A stretch of 64,000 nt of DNA, taken from assembly GCA_963576475.1 (NCBI GenBank), contig OY754982.1, forward strand, positions 6,786,204 to 6,850,203, written 5' to 3'. Below are positions 43,985-55,164 of the stretch, in pieces. Made by a program: the position numbers and the translations under genes. Every line of letters begins with the position of its first letter. Positions within the stretch are counted from its first letter, which is position 1. This stretch comes from Molanna angustata. Its lineage: Eukaryota; Arthropoda; Insecta; Trichoptera; Molannidae. The notes beneath the pieces are model-generated. The model saw only the letters and a list, made by a program, of their open reading frames with translations, was not told where the DNA came from and did not search any database.

Positions 43985-44590
43985 ATTGGAGAGTCAAGCC
44001 ACATACAAGCTACTTCAAAAATGAAATTGTTATAGACCCCACATCCCGATTCTTGCATTAGCTATCTTCTGTATTTGGAGAGCGGCAAAGCATGGACCCT
44101 ACGTGCTGCCAAACATTTTAGATGCACTGCTAAATCTGGGTTAACCGAGCATTATCCTAAAGGCATTGCTGTATTGCACCCTCATTGAATTCTACGACTG
44201 ATGTGTGTTTACGCCAAAGCTCACTAGTATACACATTAGTGCCTTATGTAATAAAGAGATATCTCTTTACATTGTCACAGCATCTAGTGAACTTCCTGGA
44301 TAGCTTATTAGACCTTACGCTAATGGCCCTCCTCTGCCTTTCAATGTCTTTAATATCACTTAAGTAGTCACACATAGCACACCTAAGATATTCGATGCTA
44401 AAATTTCACCATTCAATTTAACCGGGAGGACATAATCAGGAAGCGAGTCGCCGTGAAAAATAGTAGATTTTATTATGAATTTTTCACAAAGGACAAAATT
44501 CTCCGCCTTTTGTGAAATTAAAGACATTAAAGTTGAATCGCTCGTAATGTGAAAATTTTTATTATGTTTCACAGCAAAAAGCAAATTTGT
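43985..44590 (-). pseudogene. LINE RT relic, thumb region
   Basis: Minus strand: LPDYVLPVKLNGEIL, FEYLRCAMCDYLSDIKDIER, RRAISVRSNKLSRKFTRCC, a stop, SELWRKHTS, then in a shifted frame MRVQYSNAFRIMLG and PRFSSASKMFG. The order of these motifs is that of a widespread insect LINE RT (YLGHxxxDDLSDDxDIERERRAL... LRVQYNNAFR). Several stops and shifts; ancient. Confidence 0.7.
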
Positions 44591-45671
44591 TGCGGAAGAT
44601 ATAATTTTATTTATAAAATTTCACTGCTAATATTATTTTTGACCTTTCAGTTTGAATTAAATTTGAATTATTTAAAGCACACCTCTATAATTTATTCGAC
44701 GACGAAGTGTCATTGTATCGATTAAAAACGAGGCTGATCGCTGGGAATGGGGAATATTTAGAGTATCTTCTGGAAATTATCAAATGGAAGAATTGCAATT
44801 CACGAAGTCACTATTTGACAATTTATAGATAGAGTGTGATAGAAGAAATGTCAGACACAAGATGAGAAATGGGAATATCTCCTACCAAAAATATTAAATG
44901 ACGTTTATCCTTGTTATTCTTCATCGCAATCGTGTTTAAGTTTACAACGCGGTGTTTGTTTTCATTTTTCGATGTCAGTTATGCATTTATCTATTTTTTG
45001 GCATCTGTTGAGACCAATGCGACCATATGTAAAAAAATAAATGAGAGAGTTCGTAAACAATTCGGTGAATTAGTCAGTCATATCTTAGTATACATTTATA
45101 AGTAAGATTTTTAATACCGAACTTAACTATTTTATTCGTGATTATCTAGTTGCACGTTTAGTAAGCTATTAACGAAATCTAATTAGTAAGTTCGTGTATG
45201 CCCAAAATATTTTTCCCATCATGATGAGGTCCAATAACGAGAACTATGTACTTTGAGCTATGTACTATGTACTTTACGTATGCTCCTTGGGTTTCTTGAC
45301 AGCCAAGAATACGAATGACGAATGGCGTTTAACTTTTCATAAATCAATGGATTTTTTTTATCAATTGTTTAAATATATTCTCACTCATCTCAACAACAAA
45401 ACAAAACACAATTGGATACCCAAAAAATGTTCCCTATTGAAACGAATGGGTTGTGGCCAACGCTAAACTCTACACTAACAAGTCATTCTATAAATTATTA
45501 TTTTTTTGTATGGAAAATATTCAGCATTTTCACAAAATAAGTTTGTTAAATTATTTTTCATTTAGGTATATATTTTATTTTGAATCCTTGATAACCTTGA
45601 TAACTTCAATGCCATTTAATGATAGTGGTGTGCCTTTTAACCAATTTGAAAATAAAAATTTAAAATTTTAA
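44591..45671. other. No recognisable gene
   Basis: AT-rich. 45,440-45,475 resembles 41,200-41,240 (ATGGGTTGTGGCCAACGCTA), a short dispersed repeat. Confidence 0.5.
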
Positions 45672-46005
45672 TTTTCCTGAGCTTGGGGTCATGAAATATT
45701 TGACAGTTAAAAAAAATTGAGAAGAACTATTTAGATATCCTTCAAAATCTATTGGGGTCAAGCGAGTATTAGATATACATATTTATTTATTTATTTATGT
45801 TATTAACGGAGTTGCCATTTACATAAAGTATTCATAAAATACACAATATATAGTAGGTACATAATGTTTATTTTTTATTTTATTTATTTATTATATAAAA
45901 TACAATTTTTCCTTAAATCTAGTAACAATTTTTTTTTTAATGCATTATAATATATTTAACTTAGGTTACATAATAGTTACCAGATATTTTACTATTGTCA
46001 TAAAC

Positions 46006-46036
46006 TGCCTCACTAGGTAAAACCTGTTCTGAGACA
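46006..46036 (-). ncRNA. LINE 3' stem-loop TGTCTCA...TGAGGCA
   Basis: Minus strand outer stem TGTCTCA/TGAGGCA with one G-U pair, inner CAGG-TTTTA-CCTA. It lies about 70 bp 3' of the RT relic stop and upstream of an ATTTATTT tail. Confidence 0.65.
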
Positions 46037-46105
46037 GTGTATAGATGTCTTATTAGTTTTCAGTTTTGGTTAGTAACTATGGGAGTATTTTCAGAGTTCA
46101 GGTGA

Positions 46106-46360
46106 TTAGTTTATTTTTAATATAGTCTCTGCCCTTTTTTTAATCCAAATTTTAATGTCTCGCTTAAATATTTTCAAGTTACTGTTTTGTCTAAGTGTTA
46201 AAGGTAGTTCTTTGTATAATTTGACTCCAAAATACAGGAAATTTCTTTGTCCAAAAGTTGTCTTGAGTCTAGGTATTAAGAGTTTAGCCTGTTCGGTCTG
46301 TCTAGTTGGTCTAGATGTTTGCGTAGAGTCAAGTTTGTCTATGTTTTTATATATGTATGT
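46106..46360 (-). pseudogene. Jockey-group LINE RT C-terminal tail relic
   Basis: Minus strand: SRPTRQTEQAKLLIPRLKTT, then FGQRNFLYFGVKLYKELPLT and FKRDIKIWIKK to the stop at 46,106. This is the final ~75 codons of a Jockey-group RT. The frame continues upstream as low-complexity Phe/Tyr sequence that is not part of the protein. Confidence 0.75.
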
Positions 46361-46935
46361 ACAAGCGTTCTTTGCATATAAAAAAAAACATATAAAAAAA
46401 CAAACATATTCAATCAATAAACAATGAAAATAAAGCGAAAATAAATATAAAGAAAATCTTGTACAAAATAAAAAAAAATACATATAAAAATACATTAAAA
46501 AAAATTTAACCAAAATAATAATCAGAATAACAAATGAAGGTATAAAACAGCAAATAAACATAATAGGTAAGTATTAAATATTAATATAACGAAAAATAAA
46601 ACTAAACACGATCAGTGGAATCTATCACGTAGGGTATTCCTGTGGTTGGTTATTTATATTGCCAATAAACAGATTCATATCGTTAGGATATTCATTACTC
46701 AACCTCTGAATTCTGTTTAATGCAGAATTGTAATATTTGCTAAATTTGAAAAGAATCGAATGAATTCTTTAGTCTATAATCGATAAAGTAAAATAAACAC
46801 GCCGTACATAGCACATAGCACACAGCACACAGCACGCAGCACACAGCACATTACACACACACACAGATACATTGTGATGAAACTTTCAGAATACAATCTC
46901 AGCATGATACTAGTTGATAATCTGAAATAAAAAAA

Positions 46936-47418
46936 TTACCCTTAAAAATCATAACTCCCCACTATATTCTCTTGGGTTAGTGAGGAGTAAAAAACATCGC
47001 TTTAATAAACTTACCGACGCAGCACATTAAAAACGTTTTTCAGTGTTTAATAAAAAGCTGCTCCCGTATTCTGTTTATAGAGAAAAGACTCGTAGAACTT
47101 CAATGGCGTCGGCGTTTCAAAATAAAATATGAATTTTCACTCGAATTCACTCCAATTCTAATGCGACACGATTCCGATGAAAATTAAAGTAATCTCGAAA
47201 CGCTGGGAGTATTTTCTAGTTGAAAGTCGAGTCAAAGTATCGGTGTAACAATCTATAAAGTCCACGGGAACGACAGTCTCCCAGCATCCAGGCGACATCT
47301 ACAGACATCATTGGATACATTTCACGGGATAAAGCTTGGATGGAAATAAAAACATAATTAGATTTAACACAGTCAAGATATGGTTGTCAGTTCGTCAAAA
47401 TAATAATAAAAAAAATAT
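46936..47418. other. No recognisable gene
   Basis: AT-rich sequence. Confidence 0.5.
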
Positions 47419-47580
47419 GTTATATCTATAATTAAAAGTAAACCACTTTTTGATTCTAGATGAATTTCATTATGTGCGATAGGCCTATTTCGCCTTGTTA
47501 GGGTATTTACTAGCTTATGCATGTAGAATCAAAAAGTGGTTGACTTTTAATTATAGATATAACTTATAATGGAATTCTAC
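47419..47580. mobile_element. MITE copy 1, TIR GTTATATCTATAATTAAAAG
   Basis: Inverted ends 47,419-47,458 and about 47,524-47,563 (GTTATATCTATAATTAAAAG...). The interior has GCGATAGGCCTATTTCGCC, shared with 48,605-48,802. The right side extends to 47,580 with a further 17 bp that is found inverted left of copy 2. Confidence 0.8.
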
Positions 47581-48354
47581 AAAAAAAAAACTTCGTCGTT
47601 CATTAAAAAAATATGTTTTTATAAACTTCTTTTTGGCAGACATTGTCCTGCCACAGTCAGCCTTCTGCGTAGACAGCATTTTTTATAGACCTACCTATTG
47701 TACACACTTTTTCGTACATTTCAGAGTGGTATATTCCCTACGTGCGTAAAACAATACAAATTTCAATAGATTTGTTAACACCGCCATCAATACACAACAA
47801 CACAAATTAAAAATTAATTACGTCCTGTTTTTCTATAAAAATAAATGGGAGGGGGGGGGGGGGTTGTGGAAGATAAAACTTGTGGTTATATATACTTTTG
47901 ATTAAAAAATCTAAATATTTTTTTTTTATCTCGATAACTTATCCAAAACGATTTATATATTTAATTAACAAATTTTGGTACAGAGTATATGATACAATAC
48001 ATATTTACTGTAACATACATATACATACATACATAAACACACACACTTATATACATCTATTATACATACTAAAAATCCCACAAGGCTTAGCCTGTTTGTG
48101 GGTATACCTACCTTAGTAAAAATGTCGGTAGTGTGTTTCATGTAAACAGTTTTTTGATAATGCATATGAAGTGACAAATATATTTAAAAATGATAAAGTA
48201 TAATACAAAGAATGTGAATGGCATATAAATACATAATACTGTTCTAAAAAAATAACTATTACAATAAAAAACAAAATATAAATAACAGAAATAAAAACTA
48301 AATACAAAAAAAATAAAATAATAAGAGTATTATAAAAGGAAATCCTGTATGTTC
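47581..48354 (-). other. Spacer with LINE 3' end
   Basis: Contains a poly-G run at 47,849-47,864 and the LINE 3' stem-loop at 48,077-48,102. It is flanked by inverted MITE ends. Confidence 0.5.
48077..48102 (-). ncRNA. LINE 3' stem-loop CCCACA...TGTGGG, second copy
   Basis: Same hairpin as 15,879-15,904 with three substitutions, in the loop and internal positions. It lies downstream of an RT tail relic of the same family. Confidence 0.65.
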
Positions 48355-48540
48355 TCATTATCAATAAGTCATGACTTGAGACGATTAACAAATGCTGAGT
48401 GATTATTTATAGACTTAAGAAACATTGGTAACATATTGTAGCTACATACATAGAATGTCTTTGTGTTGATCTCTTATTACAGATTGGAACTTTGTATACA
48501 TTATTGAGGCGACGATCCTTTCTTTCAATCCGGAACAAAC
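48355..48540 (-). pseudogene. LINE RT C-terminal relic, same family as 16,619
   Basis: Minus strand: LFRIERKDRRLNNVYKVPIC, then NKRSTQRHSMYVAT, closely similar to RLNNMYKVPNYKRRRTQRHA in the split LINE. It then shifts frame. It shows that the split LINE's family has other copies here. Confidence 0.75.
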
Positions 48541-48587
48541 CATACAAAAAAACATTGAAATCTTATTATCGATGAAGTTTTTATTTG

Positions 48588-48802
48588 GTAGAATTCCATT
48601 ATAAGTTATATCTATAATTAAAAGTAAAGACTTTTTGATTCTACATTAATTTAATTGAGCGCGATAGGCCTATTTCGCCTTGTTAGGGCATTGACTAGCT
48701 TATATAAGCTAGTCAATGCCCTAACAAGGCGAAATAGGCCTATCGCGCTCAATTAAATTAATGTAGAATCAAAAAGTCTTTACTTTTAATTATAGATATA
48801 AC
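48588..48802. mobile_element. MITE copy 2, 198-bp perfect palindrome
   Basis: 48,605-48,703 and 48,704-48,802 are exact reverse complements with no loop. Terminal GTTATATCTATAATTAAAAG is shared with copy 1. The left side extends 17 bp (GTAGAATTCCATTATAA), mirrored at the right end of copy 1. Confidence 0.9.
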
Positions 48803-48806
48803 ATTA

Positions 48807-48860
48807 CTTACTTACTTTCCGTGTCCGGAACACCATCATATTGGTTGGTGCTCCGGTGGT
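48807..48860. repeat. Dispersed hairpin repeat, copy of 10,865
   Basis: TACTTACTTTCCG through CTCCGGTGGT, truncated shortly after. It directly follows the MITE. Confidence 0.65.
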
Positions 48861-48949
48861 ATAACATTAAAATAAATAATTATTATTATATAACATTGAA
48901 ATCAATTATTAATCAATTAATTGGATATTAGATATTTTATTATTTTGTA

Positions 48950-49035
48950 TAAACCACGTTATTGAAATTGAAATTGCGGCCTGTTTCGGAACTAAATGTT
49001 CCCTCGTCAGGCAGATTTTCAACAAAAAAAGGAAA
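48950..49035 (-). mobile_element. Penelope-type terminus relic with hammerhead half-core
   Basis: Minus strand CTGACGA (49,004-49,010), stem II GGAAC-ATTTA-GTTCC, then GAAAC (48,983-48,987). The core is well kept, but stem III and the cleavage site do not pair, so it is probably inactive. Confidence 0.55.
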
Positions 49036-50009
49036 TATAATTATATAAAAAACAAAATATCTTAAAATATTTATTAATTTGATTTTAAGTGTTTATAGTT
49101 TGGTACGTATTCTTCAATTATGCATATTATCGCCATCGACAGTTGGATCCTACGTGTTACATGCAACTAGCATAACAACTAATATTGACTATACATAAGA
49201 TAAACCTCTGACAAGCAGTATTGTGCTAATAATCTAACTCCGACAATCAGTACATATTGTGCTAATAATTTAACCCTCACAAGCAGTACTCTGCATACAA
49301 TTTTTTATTCATACCTGACGTGAAGTAGTGAATTATAATAAACGATAAATAACTAGTATTTTTTTATTAAAACAGCCCCATTATTCTAATGGTATATACC
49401 CGCTACATAGTATACTGTAATATAAGTTTGTATACACTTAGATTTAATTTTGATTCATCAATGTTTCAATTATTATAAAGAAAAAGCTTGAAAACTAAAT
49501 AAGTCTTGTTATTAAAATTCGTAAAAATGTAATTAAAATTCGTGGAATTATGAATCTTCATATTGGAACAATATATTTTCGACAACCCTGTATTAAATTA
49601 TATGTTGATATTTAAGTTCTGCATACAGTATATTTTCACCGTCTATAATCTGAATTTTCCCTATTAGATACAAGTTCTCGAGGTATTAAATATTTTATGT
49701 TTATTCTGAAAACCTTTAAGATACTTTTACTGCGTCCTGTGTATTCATGAATATAGGTCAACGACGTTCTTGTCATATACAATGAATTAGATTTAAGATT
49801 CAACTTTAAAACAAGAACTAAGCACTTAACTTTCAACAAACTACTGCAAATTTCTATATACAACTTTAGTCATTTGTTATTTTTAATATCCATTATGAAA
49901 ACTGAACATAGGAATTTATTTAGATTTTATAATTTTATTTTGTATTGCTTAAAGGATAACTAACAGGTTTAATAAAAATTGAGACTTTGGACTATTACCG
50001 GAGTTTTTT
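49036..50009. other. No recognisable gene
   Basis: AT-rich. Two short inexact repeats of GACAATCAGTA/ACAAGCAGTA near 49,215-49,285. Confidence 0.5.
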
Positions 50010-50460
50010 TATTTATTTAGAAGACAACATACAACATACATATAATGAATTATAAGAAATAAAGATGATTTGAGTAAATATTAATGGCAATTACATTGCG
50101 AGTTATTGTAGTATATTAAGATAAGAATAGTTACACATTAAGGTGAAATATTGTGTGAATGATGTGTGAAATTGTATATATAAATGTGTGCAGTATATAA
50201 GTGTTGAGTAAGATTATGAGGATGAAATTTTAATTATGATATATTTTTAAATGTGAGGGCGCTTAGTCAAACTCTTGGAAATTCTTATGGAATGCATTAC
50301 ATTATTATAGATTCTGAAGATTGTTGCATGTTGAGCATAGTTAGTGTGCTGAGTGTTTTGGTGGAAAAGAGGAGTGTTTCTAGTTCTACGGGTGTAGGTA
50401 GGGATGTTGAAAGATATAAAATTTAAAAGAACATGAGAATCTAACAGTTTCAGTGCCGGC
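50010..50460 (-). pseudogene. LINE RT C-terminal relic with 3' end
   Basis: Minus strand (stop at 50,247): IPTYTRRTRNTPLFHQNTQH, then TNYAQHATIFRIYNNVMH. It matches the end of LINE RTs such as the one ending at 1,651 (NTNAKQHSFIYRASHFFN). A short ATTTATTTAG tail lies near 50,010. Confidence 0.65.
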
Positions 50461-50513
50461 AACCCGACGTTTATTAAATAAGAATACATGAATTACAATA
50501 TATTTTTCGTTCC

Positions 50514-50545
50514 CCGTCTCACTAGGAAAACCTGTTCTGAGACGG
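50514..50545 (-). ncRNA. LINE 3' stem-loop CCGTCTCA...TGAGACGG
   Basis: Minus strand outer stem of 8 bp, inner CAGG-TTTTC-CCTAG. It belongs to a second LINE end inserted next to the relic on the left. Confidence 0.65.
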
Positions 50546-51378
50546 GTCACTTATAAAATTACTGTTTAAAATATAGTATATATTTTCAAGTTCTAGCCTA
50601 GATAATTCTGGCCTTGAAATTTATTTAATAGATAATACACAAAAAATAAGAAAATAATATATAAACCAAAGTTAGTGTAAAAAAAACGAATATAACAAAA
50701 ATAACAAAAAAGGAAAAAAATAACAAATTTCGTACATCAATTTCTTAACAAAACAATATATGAATTTTCTTTCTAACATAGCATAAGTATTTGATATTTC
50801 CTTTATAACAACATTTTGTGTCATCATAGTATACATAGAACACCTTAGATATAATATTTAATTACATTTACACTAAAAGAGCCGAAATTTGATTTCGGTC
50901 TTTATTAAGGACCCAATTGTCAATTGTCAATCAATTTTGTTGTTAAGAATATTCTAAAGAAATAGATACTGTACGTCTGTTGTCGAGTGAATCAATGCAG
51001 TGGTAGATCTTTGCCTAACGATACGATTGGAAATTAAGAAATGCTTTACGGTTAGGGGGTTTAATAAATATATTTTGTATCACCTCGATACGATTTTTGT
51101 GTATTGCGTAATTTAATGGACCAAGAAGGCAAGGGGAGGGGAAGAGAAATGAGACGCGGATTCTGGCGTCAACAAATAACATTAAATTGTACCTACTCGT
51201 ATTTACATAAGTAAAAACTTGAAACTATTTCAAATTGTAAAGTCCGAAATAGCAAAAAACTTTTGACTAAAAAAATACCTTCCTTGATTTTAAAGGCGCA
51301 TCTAAATTTGTCGGTATTATTTATTCTGTATAGGCACTTTGGTGAGAAAATATGAAATAGAAAATCAAAAGAAGATTG
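50546..51378. other. No recognisable gene
   Basis: AT-rich sequence. Confidence 0.5.
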
Positions 51379-51382
51379 TTAA

Positions 51383-52059
51383 GAGGGTAACTGCTGCCAA
51401 CGTACCTATTTTTTCAATTTGATATACCATCATTATTACTAAACAAATCATTTTGAAAAAAATAACCTAGTTAGTTTGGATATTAATAAAGAGAAATATA
51501 CCTTAACTTTTTGATTATGTTCTGTATATATTCTTGTAGGAAAATAATAAGCATACCCCGATTTTAGACATTTATCTTAAATTTCTAAAAAAATATGAGG
51601 TATAGAGCAATATTTTTTTTTATAAATTAAAGAAGAACAAAATACCTGGAAAAATATGATATGACGTTGCATTAACGCATCAGGCTAAGTAAATAAACCA
51701 AAAAAACTTTTATTACGCAATGGAAAATATGTAAATGTTTATTAGGTTTATTTACTAAACCTGAAGCATTAATGCAACGTCACATCATATTTTTCTAGAT
51801 ATTTTTGTCTTCTTTAATTTAAAAAAAAAATATTACTCTATGCCTTATAGTTTATTAAAAATATATGATAAACGTTGAAAATCGGGGTATACCATTATTT
51901 TTCTACAAGAATTTATACAGAACATTATCAAAAAGTTAAGGTATATTTTTGTTTATTAATACCCAAACTATCTAAATTATTTTTTCGAAACGATTTGATA
52001 AGAAATAATGATAGTATATATCAAATTGAAAAATAGGTACGTTGGCAGCAGTCTCCCCC
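51383..52059. mobile_element. Foldback MITE copy 2, TTAA target duplication
   Basis: TTAA at 51,379-51,382 and 52,060-52,063. Ends read GAGGGTAACTGCTGCCAACG on the left and, inverted, GGGGGAGACTGCTGCCAACG on the right. It is inverted repeat over almost all of its 677 bp. No transposase. TTAA specificity suggests piggyBac-type mobilisation. Confidence 0.88.
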
Positions 52060-52063
52060 TTAA

Positions 52064-52480
52064 ACTTTTTTTTTTTTTAAATATTATTGTGGCTATATAA
52101 AAATAGCTTGAAGTTTAATATAATAATTCTTGAGAAATTCAAGAATCTTCGTTTCTGTAAAATTAAATAAGAAGGTCTTGATTAAACAGCTAACAATTTT
52201 AATATAATTCACGTAAGAGATATTTTTGGAAAATAATTATTAACATTTCGAGTATTTCAAATATTTGTAATGAGAGAAAATTTCTCTATATTTATCTACT
52301 ATATTTAATAAAGTAATAGGGTTTTTCTCCCAGAGAAATCAATACGTTAAATGAGTGGTATATTTAATTAAGAAATTACATTGGTAAACCAACTTAATGA
52401 AAGGCAAAATTAGCGAAAGTTGTGCAGAGTGATACCTTTAACCAGGCGATGACATGTTCAAAGACTAGGGAGGCAAGTCT
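52064..52480. other. No recognisable gene
   Basis: AT-rich sequence. Confidence 0.5.
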
Positions 52481-52622
52481 GGTTGACCGTCGAAATCAAA
52501 ACCCTCCATGTTTACCCATATCATGGATATAATTATCATTTGGAGTTTTTACAAAACTCCATATGATATTTGTATCCATGATATGGGTAAACATGGAGGG
52601 TTTTGATTTCAACGGTTGACCA
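52481..52622. repeat. Foldback, ~65-bp arms
   Basis: GGTTGACC...AATCAAAACCCTCCATGTTT on the left is inverted on the right, with a few indels toward the centre. Confidence 0.88.
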
Positions 52623-53045
52623 GACTCACACCCCTGGAGTTCCATATTTTTTTTAACAGTTTATTATTTGAAAAAACATATTTCTGATTGCCGAGATACA
52701 ATAAATAATAAAAATATTAGAGATACAATAATAATAAATCCTCTATATCTCCAGGCTCTGGTCCAAAGGCTAATAAAATAAGGCCTAGGGCCCTAACATC
52801 TAAAGAGGACTTCATTCAAGTTATATGAAGAAATAATAAAATTTTACGCCCTAAAATAGGTACCTATATATTAAAGACTTGATGTGTTTTTATTTCGACT
52901 TATGTGATTTGAAAAAAATAAAAATGAGAGATGGAAGGTCCCCATAAATTGAATTGCCTGGGGCCTTTCTTCAACTTGATACGTCCCAATCATCTTTGAT
53001 CTTTTAAGAATATTTTTTTTCGTTACTTGAGTTTGCATTAATGCT
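52623..53045. other. No recognisable gene
   Basis: AT-rich sequence. Confidence 0.5.
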
Positions 53046-53456
53046 AAAAATTTTATTACACGTGTACTAAAAACCTATTTTTGGTTAAACGTATAATTTA
53101 TTACACGTGTATTAAAAACCTATTTTTGGTTAAACGTATAATTTATTACACGTGTATTAAAAACCTATTTTTGGTTAAACGTATAATTTATTACACGTGT
53201 ATTAAAAACCTATTTTTGGTTAAACGTATGATTTATTACACGTGTATTAAAAACCTATTTTTGGTTAAACGTATAATTTATTACACGTGTATTAAAAAAC
53301 TATTTTTGGTTAAACGTATAATTTATTACACGTGTATTAAAAACCTATTTTTGGTTAAACGTATAATTTATTACACGTGTATTAAAAACCGTTTTTTGGT
53401 TAAACGTATAATTTATTACACGTGTATTAAAAACCTATTTTTGGTTTAACGTATAA
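53046..53456. repeat. 45-bp satellite, 9 units
   Basis: Unit TTACACGTGTATTAAAAACC followed by TATTTTTGGTTAAACGT and AATTTA. It holds an ACACGTGT palindrome with a CACGTG E-box. Because 45 is divisible by 3, a periodic 122-codon frame is open; it is not a gene. Confidence 0.97.
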
Positions 53457-53529
53457 TTTTCGTTGAATATATTATTTCATAAAAATTTATAATAAATATT
53501 AAAAATAAAAAAACGTTTTACAAAATTAA

Positions 53530-53600
53530 TTCCGCTGTTTATTAAGACTGCAACCAACAACCGGTTTCGTGTTAAGCACATTTTCAAGTAGAAAATATAC
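53530..53600 (-). mobile_element. Penelope-type terminus relic, degenerate hammerhead
   Basis: Minus strand CTTGAAAA where a CTGANGA core would be, stem II GTG-CTTAA-CAC, GAAAC, stem III AC-CG-GT, then T. Core damaged; relic. Confidence 0.45.
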
Positions 53601-54117
53601 ATAAGTTTAACAGAATATAAGTATAAAGATATTTATAAAGACAAGTTAGAATTTTTCATGGATAACAAACAAGTGAAAATGGAGCCCGGTTTTTTTTATT
53701 ATGAACTAACTATTTTCAAAGATTATAGGTCAACACAACTGTGGAAAAAACCCTTTTATAATTAAAACAATAAGTTAAATGTCAGTTGAACTATTGTTAA
53801 TCTTCTTAATATTGTTAATCTTCCCTTTGAATCCTCTCCAAGTTCCTTTTGATTCAGATACACCATCATTCACGTGTTTTATTGTTTTTGTACTATCATT
53901 GTTAAATATTCTGATCCCTATGTGGGTAATTTATTTAATATATTTATATAATTGAGACTGTTTGTAACCATAGATAAATAAATAAATATATAAACTAGAA
54001 ATATATATAAAACAAGTACATAAATTAACTCTGAAAAGTGAAAAAGTTATATACATAAAACAAAATCTTAGAAAATAAGATTATTCATATGAACTAGAAA
54101 TTATATATTATAGGTAC
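53601..54117. other. No recognisable gene
   Basis: AT-rich sequence. Confidence 0.5.
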
Positions 54118-54660
54118 TATTAATTTTAACTTGAAATTATATATTATAATATGAACCAGAAATTATATATTATTATAATAAATTGAACCATAAATTATAT
54201 ATTATATTATTAAATTGAACTAGAAATAATAAATTATATTATTAAATTGAACTAGAAATTATAGTTATTTAATTGAACTAGAAATTATATATTATTATAT
54301 ACATAAAATTAAACCAAAAATAATATATTATATGATTAAATTGAACTAGAAATAATAAATTATATTATTAAATTGAACTAGAAATTATAGTTATTAAATT
54401 GAACTAGAAATTATATATTATAATATGAACTAGAAATTATATATTAAATTATTTAATTGAACTAGAAATGAACTAGAAATTATATATTATATAAGTAAAT
54501 TGAACTAGAAATGAACTAGAAATTATTTATTGTAAAATGAACTAGAAATTATATATTATATTATTTTTAATTGAACTATAAATTATATATTATATTATTA
54601 AATTGAACTAGAAATTATATATTATAATATGAACTAGAAATTATATATATTATATTATTA
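54118..54660. repeat. Irregular GAACTAGAAATTATATATTAT minisatellite
   Basis: Many copies of TTGAACTAGAAATTATA with variable AT spacers (about 22-34 bp). Confidence 0.9.
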
Positions 54661-55164
54661 TTATTATAAACAATTATTTTTGACTATATTATATTACAAA
54701 AATAATTGTTTTTCGATAAATATCAACCATATTTATCAAGAAATATAAAAATTGTTGTGAAAATGTCGTGAATCACAACTGAAAATGTGTTTTTATTTTG
54801 AAATACGATTTAAAAATATATTCATATATTTAAATTAAAATAATATATTCATATATAAAATTGTCGAACTGCTTAATTCTGTTTAAATTTGTATTCAAAT
54901 GGTAGTTATAGGCATGTGTTTTATCACCTCTGCATTTTATTATAATGCTATAAAATAGATTATTATAATGTGTCATTAAATTATAAAAGAACCTACATAC
55001 GTTCATTCTCTATAACTTTGGTCATGCTCTGCCTATCACATGCGCACTAAATTTAATTCAATTATCGGTAAAGACAAGGGCAGTATTTAGGATCTAGGGT
55101 GCCCCGATGATGCAAGTTCTAATCAGAGAATCTGTGAAACACCTTCTTCTTCTGGGTCACAATC
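54661..55164. other. No recognisable gene
   Basis: AT-rich sequence. Confidence 0.5.

Larger units (their letters stand above)
45672..46935 (-). repeat. Dispersed repeat interrupted by LINE relic and AGCACAC array
   Basis: 45,672-45,757 and parts of 46,735-46,935 match 31,595-31,740 and 31,262-31,308 in inverted orientation. Between them lies the LINE relic (45,780-46,560), and 46,805-46,855 is an AGCACAC minisatellite. Confidence 0.65.

Noticed and set aside
46360..46561. Membrane protein N-terminus (Phe/Tyr-rich)
   Set aside because: Low-complexity AT-rich extension upstream of a LINE RT tail, not a signal or membrane domain.
53081..53449. 122-codon periodic protein
   Set aside because: Product of a 45-bp tandem repeat that happens to be divisible by 3.
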